Shown here: in pieces, positions 34,133-43,471 of the stretch
Layout of the letters: each line of letters opens with the position of its first letter
Numbering within the stretch: the first letter of the stretch is position 1
Program-made: the position numbers and the translations under genes
From: Betaproteobacteria bacterium
GTDB lineage: Bacteria; Pseudomonadota; Gammaproteobacteria; Burkholderiales; Casimicrobiaceae
DNA: 64,000 nt
Assembly (NCBI GenBank): GCA_013298695.1
Contig: JAAFIS010000008.1
Coordinates: forward strand, 1 to 64,000
Direction of reading: 5' to 3'
The notes under the pieces: model-generated
Database searches by the model: none
Told to the model about the DNA's origin: nothing
What the model saw: only the letters and a program-made list of their open reading frames with translations

Positions 34133-35512
34133 TCACTGCCGCCAATTCATTCCCTTCGGACCTGAGATCTCAACGCCGTCGATGACCACTTTAGCCGAAT
34201 CCACTTCGGTGGTTTTGATGTCGATAACGATCGGTTTGCCGTTGGTTGCGATGCATGCGAATGGACTCACGGCGAGACAATTAATCGTGAGCGATGTTTT
34301 TTGAATGGTTCTGCGAGCACGCCAATCGATCTGTGGGAAGCCTTCACTTGACCACTTGAAATCGGCTGATTCGCCCGACCAGTTACCCCAAAAATTGGTG
34401 ATCTCAAAATTTTTCGCAAGTGCAGGAACGTAGATATCGGTGCCTGCTTGTTGGTTGTCGAAACCTGTGCCGTGGGCAAGTTCTAAATTACCGCCGGGTG
34501 TGCTCTGACCGGTGCCGGGGTTCGCGCGTACTTTGAAGCCAGGGATGTTGGCCGGATCAAGTTGGATCACTTCGCGATCTGCGATGAAGTTGCCTTGGCG
34601 TTCTTGACTCGACGAGCCGTTTTTGTATTTCACACTCAGCGTGACAGGTTGATCGGGCACGCCGCTGAGTTCCGGAAAATTGCCGAATGCGAACGCGTCG
34701 GTTTTTGATGAGATAGGAACGATCACGCGACCCGATGGAAATTGCCCGTTAACGCGAATCTCCACCACTTCACGATCATCATTGAAACAACCTTTCACCA
34801 ACACGCCCTGGCGCGGCGTTACGTTGAATCGTCCGCCGGAACTGCCCGCAACGCTGATCGACGTCGCGCTTGAGGTCGCGTTCGCGCTCGCGCAGGGATC
34901 GAGGGCGCTGGCTGCGGATCGTTCGCTGAGGCGCTCGCCTTTGAATGCTGTTGCTGCAGCGTTACCCGCTACGCCCTGCGCTGCTTGTGTTCCCAGAGCC
35001 CCCGCAGCGCGCGGCATACTCAAATTGACCGGCGGCGCGGCGCGCAGGTTGGACAGCTCACCGTTGACTGTGCGCGAAATCGCGCTGGTGAGTTCGCGGT
35101 GCTTCTGTAAATCAGAGCTGGGCTTGCTCACGCGCATGGTCGTTTTTCGGAGCGCGTCGTGCGAGGGCTCAGTCTTCGACTCGGCGAGTGCCCGCTTGGC
35201 GTTAATCGCGGCCTTGATGTCTCCCATCCGCGCTGTGTTGCCCTGGGCGTCGCGGATGATTTCCGAGTCGGGTCGCTGCATGATTTCGCTTAGTTTATCG
35301 GAGCGAAAATTGCTGAACTGAGCGCTTTGTAGCTGTGCGGCAGCGCTCGGCTGTTGCGGCGCGGGGCTTATCGGGCGAGCCGCCGCTCCCGGCTGCGCAA
35401 TTGTGCTGCTTTGTTGAACATTTTGAAGGTTTTGCGGTTGTGCGAAAACGTCTGACGACGTGCTGGTCGCAACGCTAAGCGCGCTTAGCGCGAACAAGGC
35501 ATAGGTTTTCAT
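34133..35512 (-). CDS. Exported protein of unknown function beside the kinase gene
   Basis: About 459 residues, signal peptide MKTYALFALSALSVATS ending near DVFAQ. A Q/A-rich, probably disordered region of about 90 residues follows (QNLQNVQQSSTIAQPGAAAR). The C-terminal 250 residues look beta-rich (GVLVKGCFNDDREVVEIRVN, ADREVIQLDPANIPGFKV), with cysteines in SLTINCLAVSPFACIATNGK. No family recognised. ATG at 35512; an upstream start at 35548 adds only 12 polar residues. It lies after the Ser/Thr kinase gene on the same strand and may be an output or sensor protein of that system. Confidence 0.6.
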   Translation of the reverse strand: MKTYALFALSALSVATSTSSDVFAQPQNLQNVQQSSTIAQPGAAARPISPAPQQPSAAAQLQSAQFSNFRSDKLSEIMQRPDSEIIRDAQGNTARMGDIKAAINAKRALAESKTEPSHDALRKTTMRVSKPSSDLQKHRELTSAISRTVNGELSNLRAAPPVNLSMPRAAGALGTQAAQGVAGNAAATAFKGERLSERSAASALDPCASANATSSATSISVAGSSGGRFNVTPRQGVLVKGCFNDDREVVEIRVNGQFPSGRVIVPISSKTDAFAFGNFPELSGVPDQPVTLSVKYKNGSSSQERQGNFIADREVIQLDPANIPGFKVRANPGTGQSTPGGNLELAHGTGFDNQQAGTDIYVPALAKNFEITNFWGNWSGESADFKWSSEGFPQIDWRARRTIQKTSLTINCLAVSPFACIATNGKPIVIDIKTTEVDSAKVVIDGVEISGPKGMNWRQ

Positions 35513-35623
35513 AGTGGAATCCAGTCCAGAGCATGAGGAGATGCTCATAAAGACGGACGGACACGCACCGGGCGGACATTTTCAGTTCATTTTTCGAACA
35601 AGCAATCGCAGATTGAGTCTTAA

Positions 35624-38431
35624 CTATTCTTTCGGCTTCCCACGTTTAGCGAGCGCCTCGTCGGTGGCAGCGAGCACTTTTTTTGCGTAACGCCTCATCG
35701 CTGCGACCGTCTCGTCGTCGACTGGCGGCGGCATCGCGTAAAGCGAGTTAAACGCTTTCAAAAGAATTGCGGTGTCGTGCGGTCTAGCGTGTGTGCGAAG
35801 CATCGTTTCATTTGCGCGCGCCCAGTGGGTGTCGGCCAGCGCGGGGTCCGTTTCAAGCAGCGCCATCAGCGCGTCGATGCGCGGCAACGACGCGTCATCC
35901 TGTGCGCGCACGGCACGTGCGCGCCACGTACTCAGTGTGTGCAGGTGCTCTCGCGTACGCGCCTCGTCGTTGGCTGGAAACTCGAGATGATCAAGCGCTA
36001 TCGCGTGCATCTGCATTTCGAGTAAGTACTGATCGTGGTCGATGTTGAACGTGCGCTGCAGCGTGATCGCGCGCTCAAGCGGTCCTCGCGCTTCCGCGTA
36101 GCGTCTCTGAGAGATCAGCAGTAGCGCGAGTGCAGCGCGAGCGTCGATGGTTTCTTTCTCCATGTTCGCGTTATTACGCGCTAAAGAGAGCGTATCGATG
36201 CGCTCAATGCCTCGCCGTAGGAGCGTCTCACCGCCGTAGTCGACATTGGCTGCGGCCTGCGTCTCCACTACGTTTGGCATGTAGAAGAGATGTGCATCAA
36301 ACGCGTCGCCCATGTAGCGCTCCCCTTGTGCATAAAGATCACGCCCTAGCGCGGCGGCTTCTTCGCGCAATCCCATCGCGTTCATCGTCGCCGCCACTGA
36401 CAGGGCCTTCATATGATCGCCCTTGGCTCCGTCTTGCGTTGACTTCAGCGAGAGCAGCTTTGCCCAGCGCGCTTTGGTGGCGACTAAATCGCCGGTTTGT
36501 CGAGCCGCGCTAGCGCCCCAATAATTGGCGAGCGTGTGCCAGCGGCTATCCGCGGAAACGTTCGGCGAAATACGCGCATCGTAGTCGTCCCATAGCGCTT
36601 TTCTTTTTGCGCCCTCACCGGTGTAGGCGTAGTAGTGAGTCTGCAGCCAAATTGTGCCGTAACACTTGTCCTCTGGGACGGCGTTTAGGCTGGGGCAACG
36701 CGTTAGAAGGTCAGCTAGGCTCTGCTGGAATTCGGGCAGTCTGCGTTGCGTGAGGTGCATATACGCGGCGCGATTGGCGTTGCGAATGGCTTCTCGTGAA
36801 GTGCGCCCGAACGTGGCATCCACCACGGGCTGCGCACGGGTACGGATCAGGAACGCATCTTGATGTTCACCAAGGTTAAACAGACTCTCGCCAATCGCTT
36901 GATAAATTTCGGCCTGTACCCGCGGTTGATCTGCAAACTTTTGCTCGACACCCGCTGCCGCACGATTCAACATTTCAGCGTGTGTAAGCACCACGCCGCC
37001 ATCGGTGTAATACGACGTGGGCGTGAGCGCTTGCAGCAGAAACTCCTTGCTTCGACGCTGCACTTCGCTCTCAAAATAGACGTACCCCGCGAACGCCGCG
37101 AGCCCAGAGAATGTGATCGCAACCGACGCACTCGCGAGCCAGTTTCTGCGGAAAAATAGACGAGTGCGGTTAGCAAGGGGTTGTGCTCTCGCGCGGACGG
37201 GGACGTAGCTCAAAAAGCGCGAAATGTCGTTGTCAAATTCACTGGCACTGACATAACGATCTTCGGGATTCCGCGATAGCGCCTTGCTGAGCATTGCTTT
37301 GATTTCTGAGTCAACACGCTCTTGGGTGTGCGTGTTGAAATCCGCGGTTCGAAGTTCGCCAGCAAGAATTTTGTTTCGCACTAAGGCAAGCTCCGCGCGT
37401 GGATTCGTGTTGTCAACATCGTACGGTGATCGACCCGTCAATAGCCGAAACAACAAGACTGCAAGTGAGTAAACGTCGGATGCGGTGGTGATCGCCTCGC
37501 CCAACACTTGCTCAGGACTTGCATACCGCGGCGTCATCACGTTGCCGTAGGCCCGCGTAAGCTCCCCTTGCGTACGTGCGTTGGCGGTGCTGGTCTCATC
37601 GCTGGTCAAAATCCTCGGCACTACCTCGACATTTTGCTCGCGCGGAAGACTATGCGAATTCATGTGCGTCGCAGCATCAACCAGCGGCAGCCCGACCGAG
37701 CTGACATCCAGCAGTTGAGCAATACCAAAGTCAAGCAGTTTTACGTCGCCATCTGCGGTAACCAGCACGTTGCTTGGTTTCAGATCACGGTGGATGACCA
37801 GATGTGTATGCGCGTATTGCACCGCGCGGAGCACTTGTCGAAATAGCGAAAGCCGCGCACGAATCGGTAGTTTTTTTTCCTCGCAGTACTGCGTGATCGG
37901 TATTCCAGCCACATACTCCAGCGCAATAAATGGCGTGGTGTTCGCGCTTCCCGCGTCGTAAAAGCGAGCGATGTTTCGGTGCTCCAACAGCGCCAAAATG
38001 TCTCGCTCAACCTCAAAGCGCTTGGCGAGCGCAGCTGCGTTGGCACCCACGAACGGTAGTTTCAAAGCCACCCGTCGTTTATACGCGCCGTCGGCGCGTT
38101 CGGCGAGCCACACGCTGCCCATGCCGCCGTCGCTGATGCGTTCGACAAGCCGGTAAGCACCGATGATTGCTCCTACGGTCGCAAACGGCTGCAGGTTGCC
38201 GGTTGCGCAAGCTTCGCCGTGGTTTGGCAGATGCAGGGATCGATCTAGAGCGTCGCAGGACAATGTTTGCTCAAGTCGACCCGACTCTACGATGTTTCGC
38301 AATCGCGCATCGACCGGATCGCCTGGTCTATTTTTTGTTCGCGCCCAGAGGTGCCAGTCGCTTTTTGGGAGCGACAGCACTTCGTCGAGCTCGCTCGACA
38401 GGCGTTTAATTTGTTCGGCGGAAAGTGGCAT
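35624..38431 (-). CDS. Transmembrane Ser/Thr protein kinase with TPR-like C-terminus
   Basis: About 935 residues. Kinase domain motifs in order: glycine loop SDGGMGSVWLAE, lysine in RRVALKLP, HRDLKPSNVLV, DFGIAQLLD, YASPEQVLGE. Between DFG and SPEQ lies an unusually long activation segment of about 70 residues. A juxtamembrane basic stretch and one helix (LASASVAITFSGLAAFAGYVYF) follow, then about 500 helical, TPR-like residues presumably outside the membrane. The start is set at ATG 38431 (MPLSAEQIKRLSSEL), because a longer form would overlap the sigma-factor gene. The layout with an ECF sigma gene 73 bp upstream is typical of kinase-linked sigma systems. Confidence 0.88.
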   Translation of the reverse strand: MPLSAEQIKRLSSELDEVLSLPKSDWHLWARTKNRPGDPVDARLRNIVESGRLEQTLSCDALDRSLHLPNHGEACATGNLQPFATVGAIIGAYRLVERISDGGMGSVWLAERADGAYKRRVALKLPFVGANAAALAKRFEVERDILALLEHRNIARFYDAGSANTTPFIALEYVAGIPITQYCEEKKLPIRARLSLFRQVLRAVQYAHTHLVIHRDLKPSNVLVTADGDVKLLDFGIAQLLDVSSVGLPLVDAATHMNSHSLPREQNVEVVPRILTSDETSTANARTQGELTRAYGNVMTPRYASPEQVLGEAITTASDVYSLAVLLFRLLTGRSPYDVDNTNPRAELALVRNKILAGELRTADFNTHTQERVDSEIKAMLSKALSRNPEDRYVSASEFDNDISRFLSYVPVRARAQPLANRTRLFFRRNWLASASVAITFSGLAAFAGYVYFESEVQRRSKEFLLQALTPTSYYTDGGVVLTHAEMLNRAAAGVEQKFADQPRVQAEIYQAIGESLFNLGEHQDAFLIRTRAQPVVDATFGRTSREAIRNANRAAYMHLTQRRLPEFQQSLADLLTRCPSLNAVPEDKCYGTIWLQTHYYAYTGEGAKRKALWDDYDARISPNVSADSRWHTLANYWGASAARQTGDLVATKARWAKLLSLKSTQDGAKGDHMKALSVAATMNAMGLREEAAALGRDLYAQGERYMGDAFDAHLFYMPNVVETQAAANVDYGGETLLRRGIERIDTLSLARNNANMEKETIDARAALALLLISQRRYAEARGPLERAITLQRTFNIDHDQYLLEMQMHAIALDHLEFPANDEARTREHLHTLSTWRARAVRAQDDASLPRIDALMALLETDPALADTHWARANETMLRTHARPHDTAILLKAFNSLYAMPPPVDDETVAAMRRYAKKVLAATDEALAKRGKPKE

Positions 38432-38504
38432 CAGAAACGAAGACGGAAAAACCGTGTGATTTGTGACAACTAAACCCCCGCGATCCCGTGCTGACCGCTG
38501 CGGG

Positions 38505-39071
38505 CTACTGAAGAATCGCCGCCAACAAAAGCTTGGCTTTCTCCCAATCGCGGCGAACGGTGCGTTCGTGGCAATCGAGAAGTTCCGCGATTTCGTGAAG
38601 TTCAAGCCCGGCAAAGTAGCGAAGTTCAACCACCTGGGCAAGTCGCGGCTCGGCAGCGGCCAACGAGTCGAGTGCGCTATTTAATGCGAGTACATCAATG
38701 ATTTCTGGCTGTGGATTTGGCGTTGAATCAACCAAGAACGTGTTGAGCGTAACCATTTCGGCGTCGCCGCCTCGCCGCTGCGAGAGCGATTCTCGAATCA
38801 GATCGACGATGATTGAGCGCATTGTTCGCGAGGCGTACGCCAAAAATGCAATCCGCTCGCCAGCAATCGTGGAGTTTGACGAACGTAGCTTCAAATAACA
38901 CTCGTTCACGAGCGACGTCGTATCGAGCGACTCCGCGCCACCGCTTCGATGCAGCCGCGCTTGCGCGATTCGCCGCAGATCAGCGTAGCTCGCGGCGAAT
39001 CGCTGATCAAGCGTTGGCGTCGCTGCAGCGTTGATTGCGCTGGGCTGAGGGGTAGATGCAGGGATTTTCAC
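38505..39071 (-). CDS. ECF sigma factor of the kinase-associated type (TIGR02999-like)
   Basis: 188 residues. Region 2 includes LVNECYLKLRSSNSTIAGER and FLAYASRTMRSIIVDLIRES; region 4 includes LAQVVELRYFAGLELHEIAE and CHERTVRRDWEKAKLLL. The SLSQRRGGD spacer and the W-x-x-A-K-x-x-L end are marks of the ECF group found next to Ser/Thr kinases. It should redirect RNA polymerase to genes controlled by the downstream kinase, possibly by phosphorylation of the sigma factor. No anti-sigma gene is nearby. ATG at 39071. Confidence 0.88.
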   Translation of the reverse strand: MKIPASTPQPSAINAAATPTLDQRFAASYADLRRIAQARLHRSGGAESLDTTSLVNECYLKLRSSNSTIAGERIAFLAYASRTMRSIIVDLIRESLSQRRGGDAEMVTLNTFLVDSTPNPQPEIIDVLALNSALDSLAAAEPRLAQVVELRYFAGLELHEIAELLDCHERTVRRDWEKAKLLLAAILQ

Positions 39072-39542
39072 GACTATTGAAACGTATGTTGGGAGAAAAG
39101 CTACGGGCGTTTCGCTCTATTTTGTTGGGGTTAGGGCCGATTGAGTAATGATCTTGTCAATCACAAAAAAAAGCGGCATGTCCCTGCAAAGTAAGCGTTA
39201 TACGGAAATTTCTGATGGCACATTCTGCGAGTGGCAGAGTAGCACGGGAAAGGCGCTGAAAGGTGTGTTGTCGCGTTGAAATTCAAACTGAATCAATATC
39301 AAGGGCAACTCAAGTTAAGTTAATATGCGGTTCATAGCCTCAAAGACGAATCGCTCGAGCATCTCGCGACAGAAAAAGTATCGTTGTCAGCTTTAGATAG
39401 AAAACGCCCAAGCGACGGGGATAGGTAAACGATTCGTGTGGTGATTAATAAAGCGACAGAATACCTCTAACGCCCATAAAAATAAGAGATTTAGCGCTGT
39501 TCGTGTATTCTCAATATCCGACGGAACTACTGCGGCTTTCAC
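39072..39542. other. Gap between the divergent sigma-factor and iscR genes
   Basis: About 470 bp without a credible gene. An AT-rich stretch around 39470-39500 (CGCCCATAAAAATAAGAG) could be a decayed TCGCCCA-family element. The iscR promoter lies directly after this region and is listed separately. I see no promoter consensus for the sigma-factor gene. Confidence 0.4.
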
Positions 39543-39578
39543 TTGACTAAATTACTCGGACTCTTATAATCCGAGTAA
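39543..39578 (+). promoter_or_regulatory. Predicted iscR promoter with overlapping operator
   Basis: TTGACT (39543-39548) and TATAAT (39565-39570), 16 bp apart, form a strong sigma-70 promoter 23 bp before the iscR ATG. The inverted repeat TTACTCGGA / TCCGAGTAA (39552-39560 and 39570-39578) covers the spacer and -10. The position is right for autorepression by holo-IscR, which blocks its own promoter when Fe-S clusters are plentiful. The TTGACTAAATTACTCGG word resembles betaproteobacterial IscR sites as I recall them. Confidence 0.75.
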
Positions 39579-39593
39579 ACCAGTCAGGCATTT

Positions 39594-40109
39594 ATGAAAC
39601 TCACCACCAAAGGCCGATTCGCTGTTACCGCAATGATCGACGTGGCACTTAACAACCACGAAGGCCCGGTAACGTTGGCCGAAGTTTCGGCGCGGCAACA
39701 AATCTCGCTCTCCTATTTAGAGCAGCTTTTCGGAAAGTTGCGGCGATATGGTTTGGTTGAGAGTGTGCGCGGCCCGGGTGGTGGCTACAACCTCGCAAAG
39801 GCTCCGGCAACGATCAGCGTGTCGGACGTGATCCTTGCTGTTGACGAGCCGATCGACACCACCAGCTGCGGCGGTGAGAAAAATTGTTTCGAAGAACAGC
39901 AATGCCTGACCCATCATTTGTGGGCCAGCCTAAACGCACACATCTTCACTTACCTCCAAGGCGTGAGCCTGCAATCGTTAGTTGACGACGCACGCGATCG
40001 AAAGAGCCCGTCGATTCACGTAGTTAAAGATTTGCGCAAACAAAATTTCGACGGCGAGCGCATGAATCTGAATTCGCTCGCGACCTCAGTCGTGAACGTG
40101 TCCGCCTAA
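39594..40109 (+). CDS. iscR: Fe-S cluster-sensing Rrf2 regulator
   Basis: 171 residues. The winged helix is MKLTTKGRFAVTAMIDVAL with SLSYLEQLFGKLRRYGLVES. The cluster-ligand region is DTTSCGGEKNCFEEQQC plus LTHH, giving the three cysteines and the following histidine of IscR. It represses the isc operon when loaded with a [2Fe-2S] cluster. ATG at 39594; the longer tail (HVVKDLRKQNFDGERMNLNS) is variable in the family. First gene of the isc operon, 56 bp before iscS. Confidence 0.95.
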   Translation: MKLTTKGRFAVTAMIDVALNNHEGPVTLAEVSARQQISLSYLEQLFGKLRRYGLVESVRGPGGGYNLAKAPATISVSDVILAVDEPIDTTSCGGEKNCFEEQQCLTHHLWASLNAHIFTYLQGVSLQSLVDDARDRKSPSIHVVKDLRKQNFDGERMNLNSLATSVVNVSA

Positions 40110-40165
40110 CGTCGGATAAGCATCAACTCATTTCGTCTTTATTCATTCGTCCTACGAAGTAAAAA

Positions 40166-41374
40166 ATGTCTCTCCCGATCTACATGGACTACAGCGCAAC
40201 GACCCCGGTCGATCCGCGTGTGGCCGCAAAAATGATTCCTTTTTTGACCGAGCATTTCGGCAATCCTGCGTCGCGCTCACATGCGTACGGTTGGGAAACC
40301 GAGGACGCAGTCGAAGAGGCGCGTGAGCACGTTGCCGCACTCGTTAATTGCGACGCCAAAGAAATCGTTTGGACCAGCGGCGCGACTGAATCGATCAACC
40401 TCGCGGTAAAAGGCGCGGCGCAGTTCTACAAAGATAAAGGTAAGCATCTCATCACCGTAAAAACCGAGCACAAAGCCACGCTCGACACGATGCGTGAATT
40501 GGAGCGTGTTGGTTTCGAAGTCACGTATATGGATGTGATGGAAAACGGCTTGATCGACATGGATGTGTTTAAGGCTGCATTGCGCCCTGACACCGTGGTC
40601 GTTTCAGTGATGCATGTGAACAATGAAATTGGTGTGATCCAACCGATCAAAGAAATCGGTGAAATTACTCGCAGTAAAGGCATCATTTTCCACGTGGACG
40701 CAGCGCAATCTACCGGCAAAGTCGCGATTGATCTCGCGGATTTGAAAGTGGATTTAATGAGTTTTTCTGCCCATAAAACATACGGCCCGAAAGGCATGGG
40801 TGCGCTCTTCGTTCGCAAGAAACCACGCATTCGTCTAGAGGCGCAAATTCACGGAGGCGGCCACGAACGCGGCTTTCGTTCCGGCACGCTCGCGACGCAT
40901 CAAATCGTTGGCATGGGCGAAGCGTTTCGCCTAGCGAAGCTTGAAATGAACACGGAAAACGAGCGCATCCGCATGCTGCGCGATCGTTTGTACAGGGGCT
41001 TGAAAGACATCCCCGAAGTGTTTATCAACGGCGACATGGAACAGCGTGTACCGCATAACTTGAACATTAGTTTCAATTACGTCGAAGGCGAAAGCCTCAT
41101 CATGGGCGTAAAAGAAATCGCAGTGAGTTCCGGCTCGGCGTGCACCAGCGCGTCGCTGGAGCCTAGTTACGTATTGCGCGCGCTCGGGCGCAGCGATGAA
41201 CTTGCGCACTCGTCGATTCGCATGACGGTCGGGCGTTTCACCACCGAAGCGGATGTTGACACCACCATTGCAACGATGAAGCGCACGGTAGAAAAATTGC
41301 GTGCGATGAGTCCGTTGTGGGATATGCATTTGGAAGGCATCGATTTGAGTACGGTGCAGTGGGCGGCGCATTAG
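40166..41374 (+). CDS. iscS: Cysteine desulfurase
   Basis: 402 residues, the normal length. PLP enzyme that takes sulfur from cysteine for Fe-S clusters, tRNA thiolation and other cofactors. The PLP-binding lysine is in [17 protein letters not shown] and the active-site cysteine in [17 protein letters not shown]. It begins [18 protein letters not shown] 251-bp gap with repeats separates it from iscU, longer than the usual gap in this operon. Confidence 0.96.
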   Translation: MSLPIYMDYSATTPVDPRVAAKMIPFLTEHFGNPASRSHAYGWETEDAVEEAREHVAALVNCDAKEIVWTSGATESINLAVKGAAQFYKDKGKHLITVKTEHKATLDTMRELERVGFEVTYMDVMENGLIDMDVFKAALRPDTVVVSVMHVNNEIGVIQPIKEIGEITRSKGIIFHVDAAQSTGKVAIDLADLKVDLMSFSAHKTYGPKGMGALFVRKKPRIRLEAQIHGGGHERGFRSGTLATHQIVGMGEAFRLAKLEMNTENERIRMLRDRLYRGLKDIPEVFINGDMEQRVPHNLNISFNYVEGESLIMGVKEIAVSSGSACTSASLEPSYVLRALGRSDELAHSSIRMTVGRFTTEADVDTTIATMKRTVEKLRAMSPLWDMHLEGIDLSTVQWAAH

Positions 41375-41381
41375 CGATGCC

Positions 41382-41605
41382 TTCAGGACGTCGCGTCCTT
41401 GCGTCCGCTAGGACGACGCGCTTTGCGCTAAGACGACGCTCCCGTCGGTCGCTATGACGCAAAGCGGTGTTTAGAAGTTTTTTTGGAACGTTTTTGAATA
41501 ACAGGAAAGAATGAAGAGGCGTAGATAGATTGCGCAATGCTCGCGTCATAGGTTGCAACGCAACCGACGTCCTAGCGAGCAAAGTGAGCGTCGTCCTTTC
41601 GTCCT
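41382..41605. repeat. TAAGACGACGC-family inverted repeats between iscS and iscU
   Basis: The left block (41382-41465) has GGACGTCGCGTCC, CTAGGACGACGC, CTAAGACGACGCT (41428-41440) and GTCGGTCGCTATGACGC. The right block (41540-41605) holds complementary words: GCGTCATAGGTTGC, CGACGTCCTAGC and GCGTCGTCC. The pair could fold into one long structure in the mRNA. The 13-mer CTAAGACGACGCT recurs exactly at 63908-63920. Confidence 0.65.
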
Positions 41606-41625
41606 TCAATTTCGGAGAAATTGAA

Positions 41626-42027
41626 ATGGCTTACTCAGAAAAAGTTGTTGATCATTATGAAAACCCACGCAACGTTGGCGCGTTCGCGAAAGACGATGAC
41701 GGTGTTGGCACCGGCATGGTCGGCGCGCCTGCGTGCGGCGACGTAATGAAGCTCCAAATCAAAGTGGGTGCGAATGGCATCATCGAAGATGCGAAGTTCA
41801 AAACTTACGGCTGCGGGTCGGCGATCGCGTCGAGCTCGCTTGTTACTGAGTGGGTCAAAGGCAAGACGCTTGATGAGGCGATGAATTTGAAGAACACGCA
41901 AATCGCGGAAGAACTCGCCCTACCGCCAGTAAAAATTCACTGCTCAATCCTCGCCGAGGACGCGATCAAGGCGGCGGTGGAGGATTACAAAGCGAAGCAT
42001 GCGGTTGCGGAAAAAGTAGCCGCTTAA
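41626..42027 (+). CDS. iscU: Fe-S cluster scaffold protein
   Basis: 133 residues. Cluster ligands are in [19 protein letters not shown] and [10 protein letters not shown]. The LPPVK segment just before KIHCS is the site bound by the HscA chaperone. ATG at 41626 ([18 protein letters not shown]) with GGAG at 41614-41617 is the family start; the frame is open further upstream through repeat DNA. IscU receives sulfur from IscS and passes clusters on with HscBA. Confidence 0.96.
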   Translation: MAYSEKVVDHYENPRNVGAFAKDDDGVGTGMVGAPACGDVMKLQIKVGANGIIEDAKFKTYGCGSAIASSSLVTEWVKGKTLDEAMNLKNTQIAEELALPPVKIHCSILAEDAIKAAVEDYKAKHAVAEKVAA

Positions 42028-42031
42028 ATTT

Positions 42032-42150
42032 GTAGGGTGGGCATCCCGTGCCCACGTGTTACTAGATACTTTTTGTGTGGTTCGCGCAATGCCAGCCTCA
42101 CAGAGTCACGAGATGTTGTGTATATGGTGGGCACGGGGTGCCCATCCCAC
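42032..42150. repeat. REPIN-like inverted pair (GTGGGCA type) between iscU and iscA
   Basis: Two 26-bp copies face each other: 42032-42057 (GTAGGGTGGGCATCCCGTGC...) and 42125-42150, matching at 21 of 26 positions when inverted. Each contains its own GGGCA...TGCCC hairpin. The right copy ends directly before the GGAG ribosome-binding site of iscA, so folding of the element could hide or expose that site. Confidence 0.85.
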
Positions 42151-42160
42151 GGAGAAAAAA

Positions 42161-42484
42161 ATGCCAGTCACCCTCACTCAAGCCGCCGCCAATCACGTTG
42201 AAAAATATATTGCCAAACGGGGCAAAGGAATTGGTATTCGCCTCGGTGTGAAAACGACAGGCTGTTCGGGCCTCGCCTACAAACTTGAGTACGCAGATGA
42301 TTCGTTGCCCGAAGACATCGTGTCGGAAAGCTTTGGCATGAAGGTCATTGTCGATCCAAAAAGCTTCGCAGTACTCGACGGGACCGAACTCGACTTTCAA
42401 AAAGAAGGATTGAACGAAGGCTTCAAATTTAACAACCCGCGTGAAAAAGCGCGATGTGGTTGTGGCGAGAGTTTCACCGTTTAA
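42161..42484 (+). CDS. iscA: A-type Fe-S carrier protein
   Basis: 107 residues. The conserved cysteines are in [18 protein letters not shown] and in the C-terminal [12 protein letters not shown] at 42161 with GGAG at 42151-42154 is chosen; a longer in-frame extension runs through the repeat upstream and is not conserved in character. IscA delivers iron or clusters to apo-proteins. Confidence 0.95.
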   Translation: MPVTLTQAAANHVEKYIAKRGKGIGIRLGVKTTGCSGLAYKLEYADDSLPEDIVSESFGMKVIVDPKSFAVLDGTELDFQKEGLNEGFKFNNPREKARCGCGESFTV

Positions 42485-42497
42485 TTTGTACTTCTAC

Positions 42498-42869
42498 ATG
42501 CAGCGCTTCAGTACGTACGGACAACGAATTCTTCCCGCTTTCTCGCGCGAAATTGCCTGTGCACGAAAGGCGAATGCCAAATCTGATTCGAAGGAAGAAT
42601 TCCTACACCTCGAACGCGCGCATGTGCTCGGGCAATCGTCGACTTGGTTGCATGTGAAAGCTCATTGCCTGATGGCCGCTTGGGCGATTCGCAATCGTAG
42701 TCACAAAGAATTGTTCGGACAAGTCATTCGTATCGTCGGCGCGGCCACGAAGACGGTTTGGGGATTAGTCCCGAGCGGCAATACAGGTGGCGTCAACGTG
42801 AGCCCTTTTAAGCGTCTCCCGATCGCGGCGGATTTAGCCGCGCAAATCGCTCAAGCGCGCTCGCGCTGA
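42498..42869 (+). CDS. DUF3703 family protein inside the isc operon
   Basis: 123 residues, ATG at 42498 (MQRFSTYGQRILPAF), 13 bp after iscA and 13 bp before hscB. The body has FLHLERAHVLGQSSTWLHV and KAHCLMAAWAIRNRS, then QVIRIVGAATKTVWGLVPSG and NTGGVNVSPFKRLPI, the DUF3703 signature. Mostly helical and soluble. The tight packing between iscA and hscB implies a role in Fe-S assembly, or co-regulation with it. The function of DUF3703 is not established. No clear ribosome-binding site, so translation may rely on coupling with iscA. Confidence 0.8.
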   Translation: MQRFSTYGQRILPAFSREIACARKANAKSDSKEEFLHLERAHVLGQSSTWLHVKAHCLMAAWAIRNRSHKELFGQVIRIVGAATKTVWGLVPSGNTGGVNVSPFKRLPIAADLAAQIAQARSR

Positions 42870-42882
42870 CCGAAGCCTTTTA

Positions 42883-43392
42883 ATGAATGCCTTCGAGACA
42901 ATGGGGCTTGCGCCAACGTTTTTTGTCGATGAGGGCGAACTTCAGAAACGCTATCGCGCCTTGCAATCGGAAACGCATCCCGATCGTTTTGTGAATGCAA
43001 ACGACGCAGATAAGCGCGCTGCGTTGGAGCGAGCAACGCAGATCAATGAAGCCTATCAAACCTTGCGTGATCCGGTACGACGCGCCATGTACTTACTGTG
43101 GCAAAAAAATGTAAACGGGATGGACGAGAAAAACACTTCGATGCCGCACGATTTTCTAGTCGAGCAGATCGATTGGCGCGAAGCGATTGCCGATGCAAAA
43201 CTCAAAGAGGATTCAGATCGCCTCGAAGAAATGTCGACCGAATTGCAGAGTGTGATGGATTCGCTCGGTGACACCTTTGCTGCAGCGTACGACGGCGGTC
43301 ATTTGCCCGTAGCAACGACGCTCGCGCGAAAAATGCGCTTCACACAAAAGCTGATCGAAGAGGTCGATCTCGCGATGGAAGCGTTGGGATGA
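42883..43392 (+). CDS. hscB: J-domain co-chaperone of Fe-S assembly
   Basis: 169 residues. N-terminal J domain with [11 protein letters not shown] (the HPD tripeptide that activates HscA ATPase). The C-terminal three-helix part ([38 protein letters not shown]) binds IscU. It brings IscU to HscA. ATG at 42883. Confidence 0.95.
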   Translation: MNAFETMGLAPTFFVDEGELQKRYRALQSETHPDRFVNANDADKRAALERATQINEAYQTLRDPVRRAMYLLWQKNVNGMDEKNTSMPHDFLVEQIDWREAIADAKLKEDSDRLEEMSTELQSVMDSLGDTFAAAYDGGHLPVATTLARKMRFTQKLIEEVDLAMEALG

Positions 43393-43471
43393 TCGACACA
43401 CAAACCGCGGTCAAGCCCGCGCCTTCTGGACATGCTGTCGGCGCTCGCGTGATAGCGCTCGCAAACTAACT

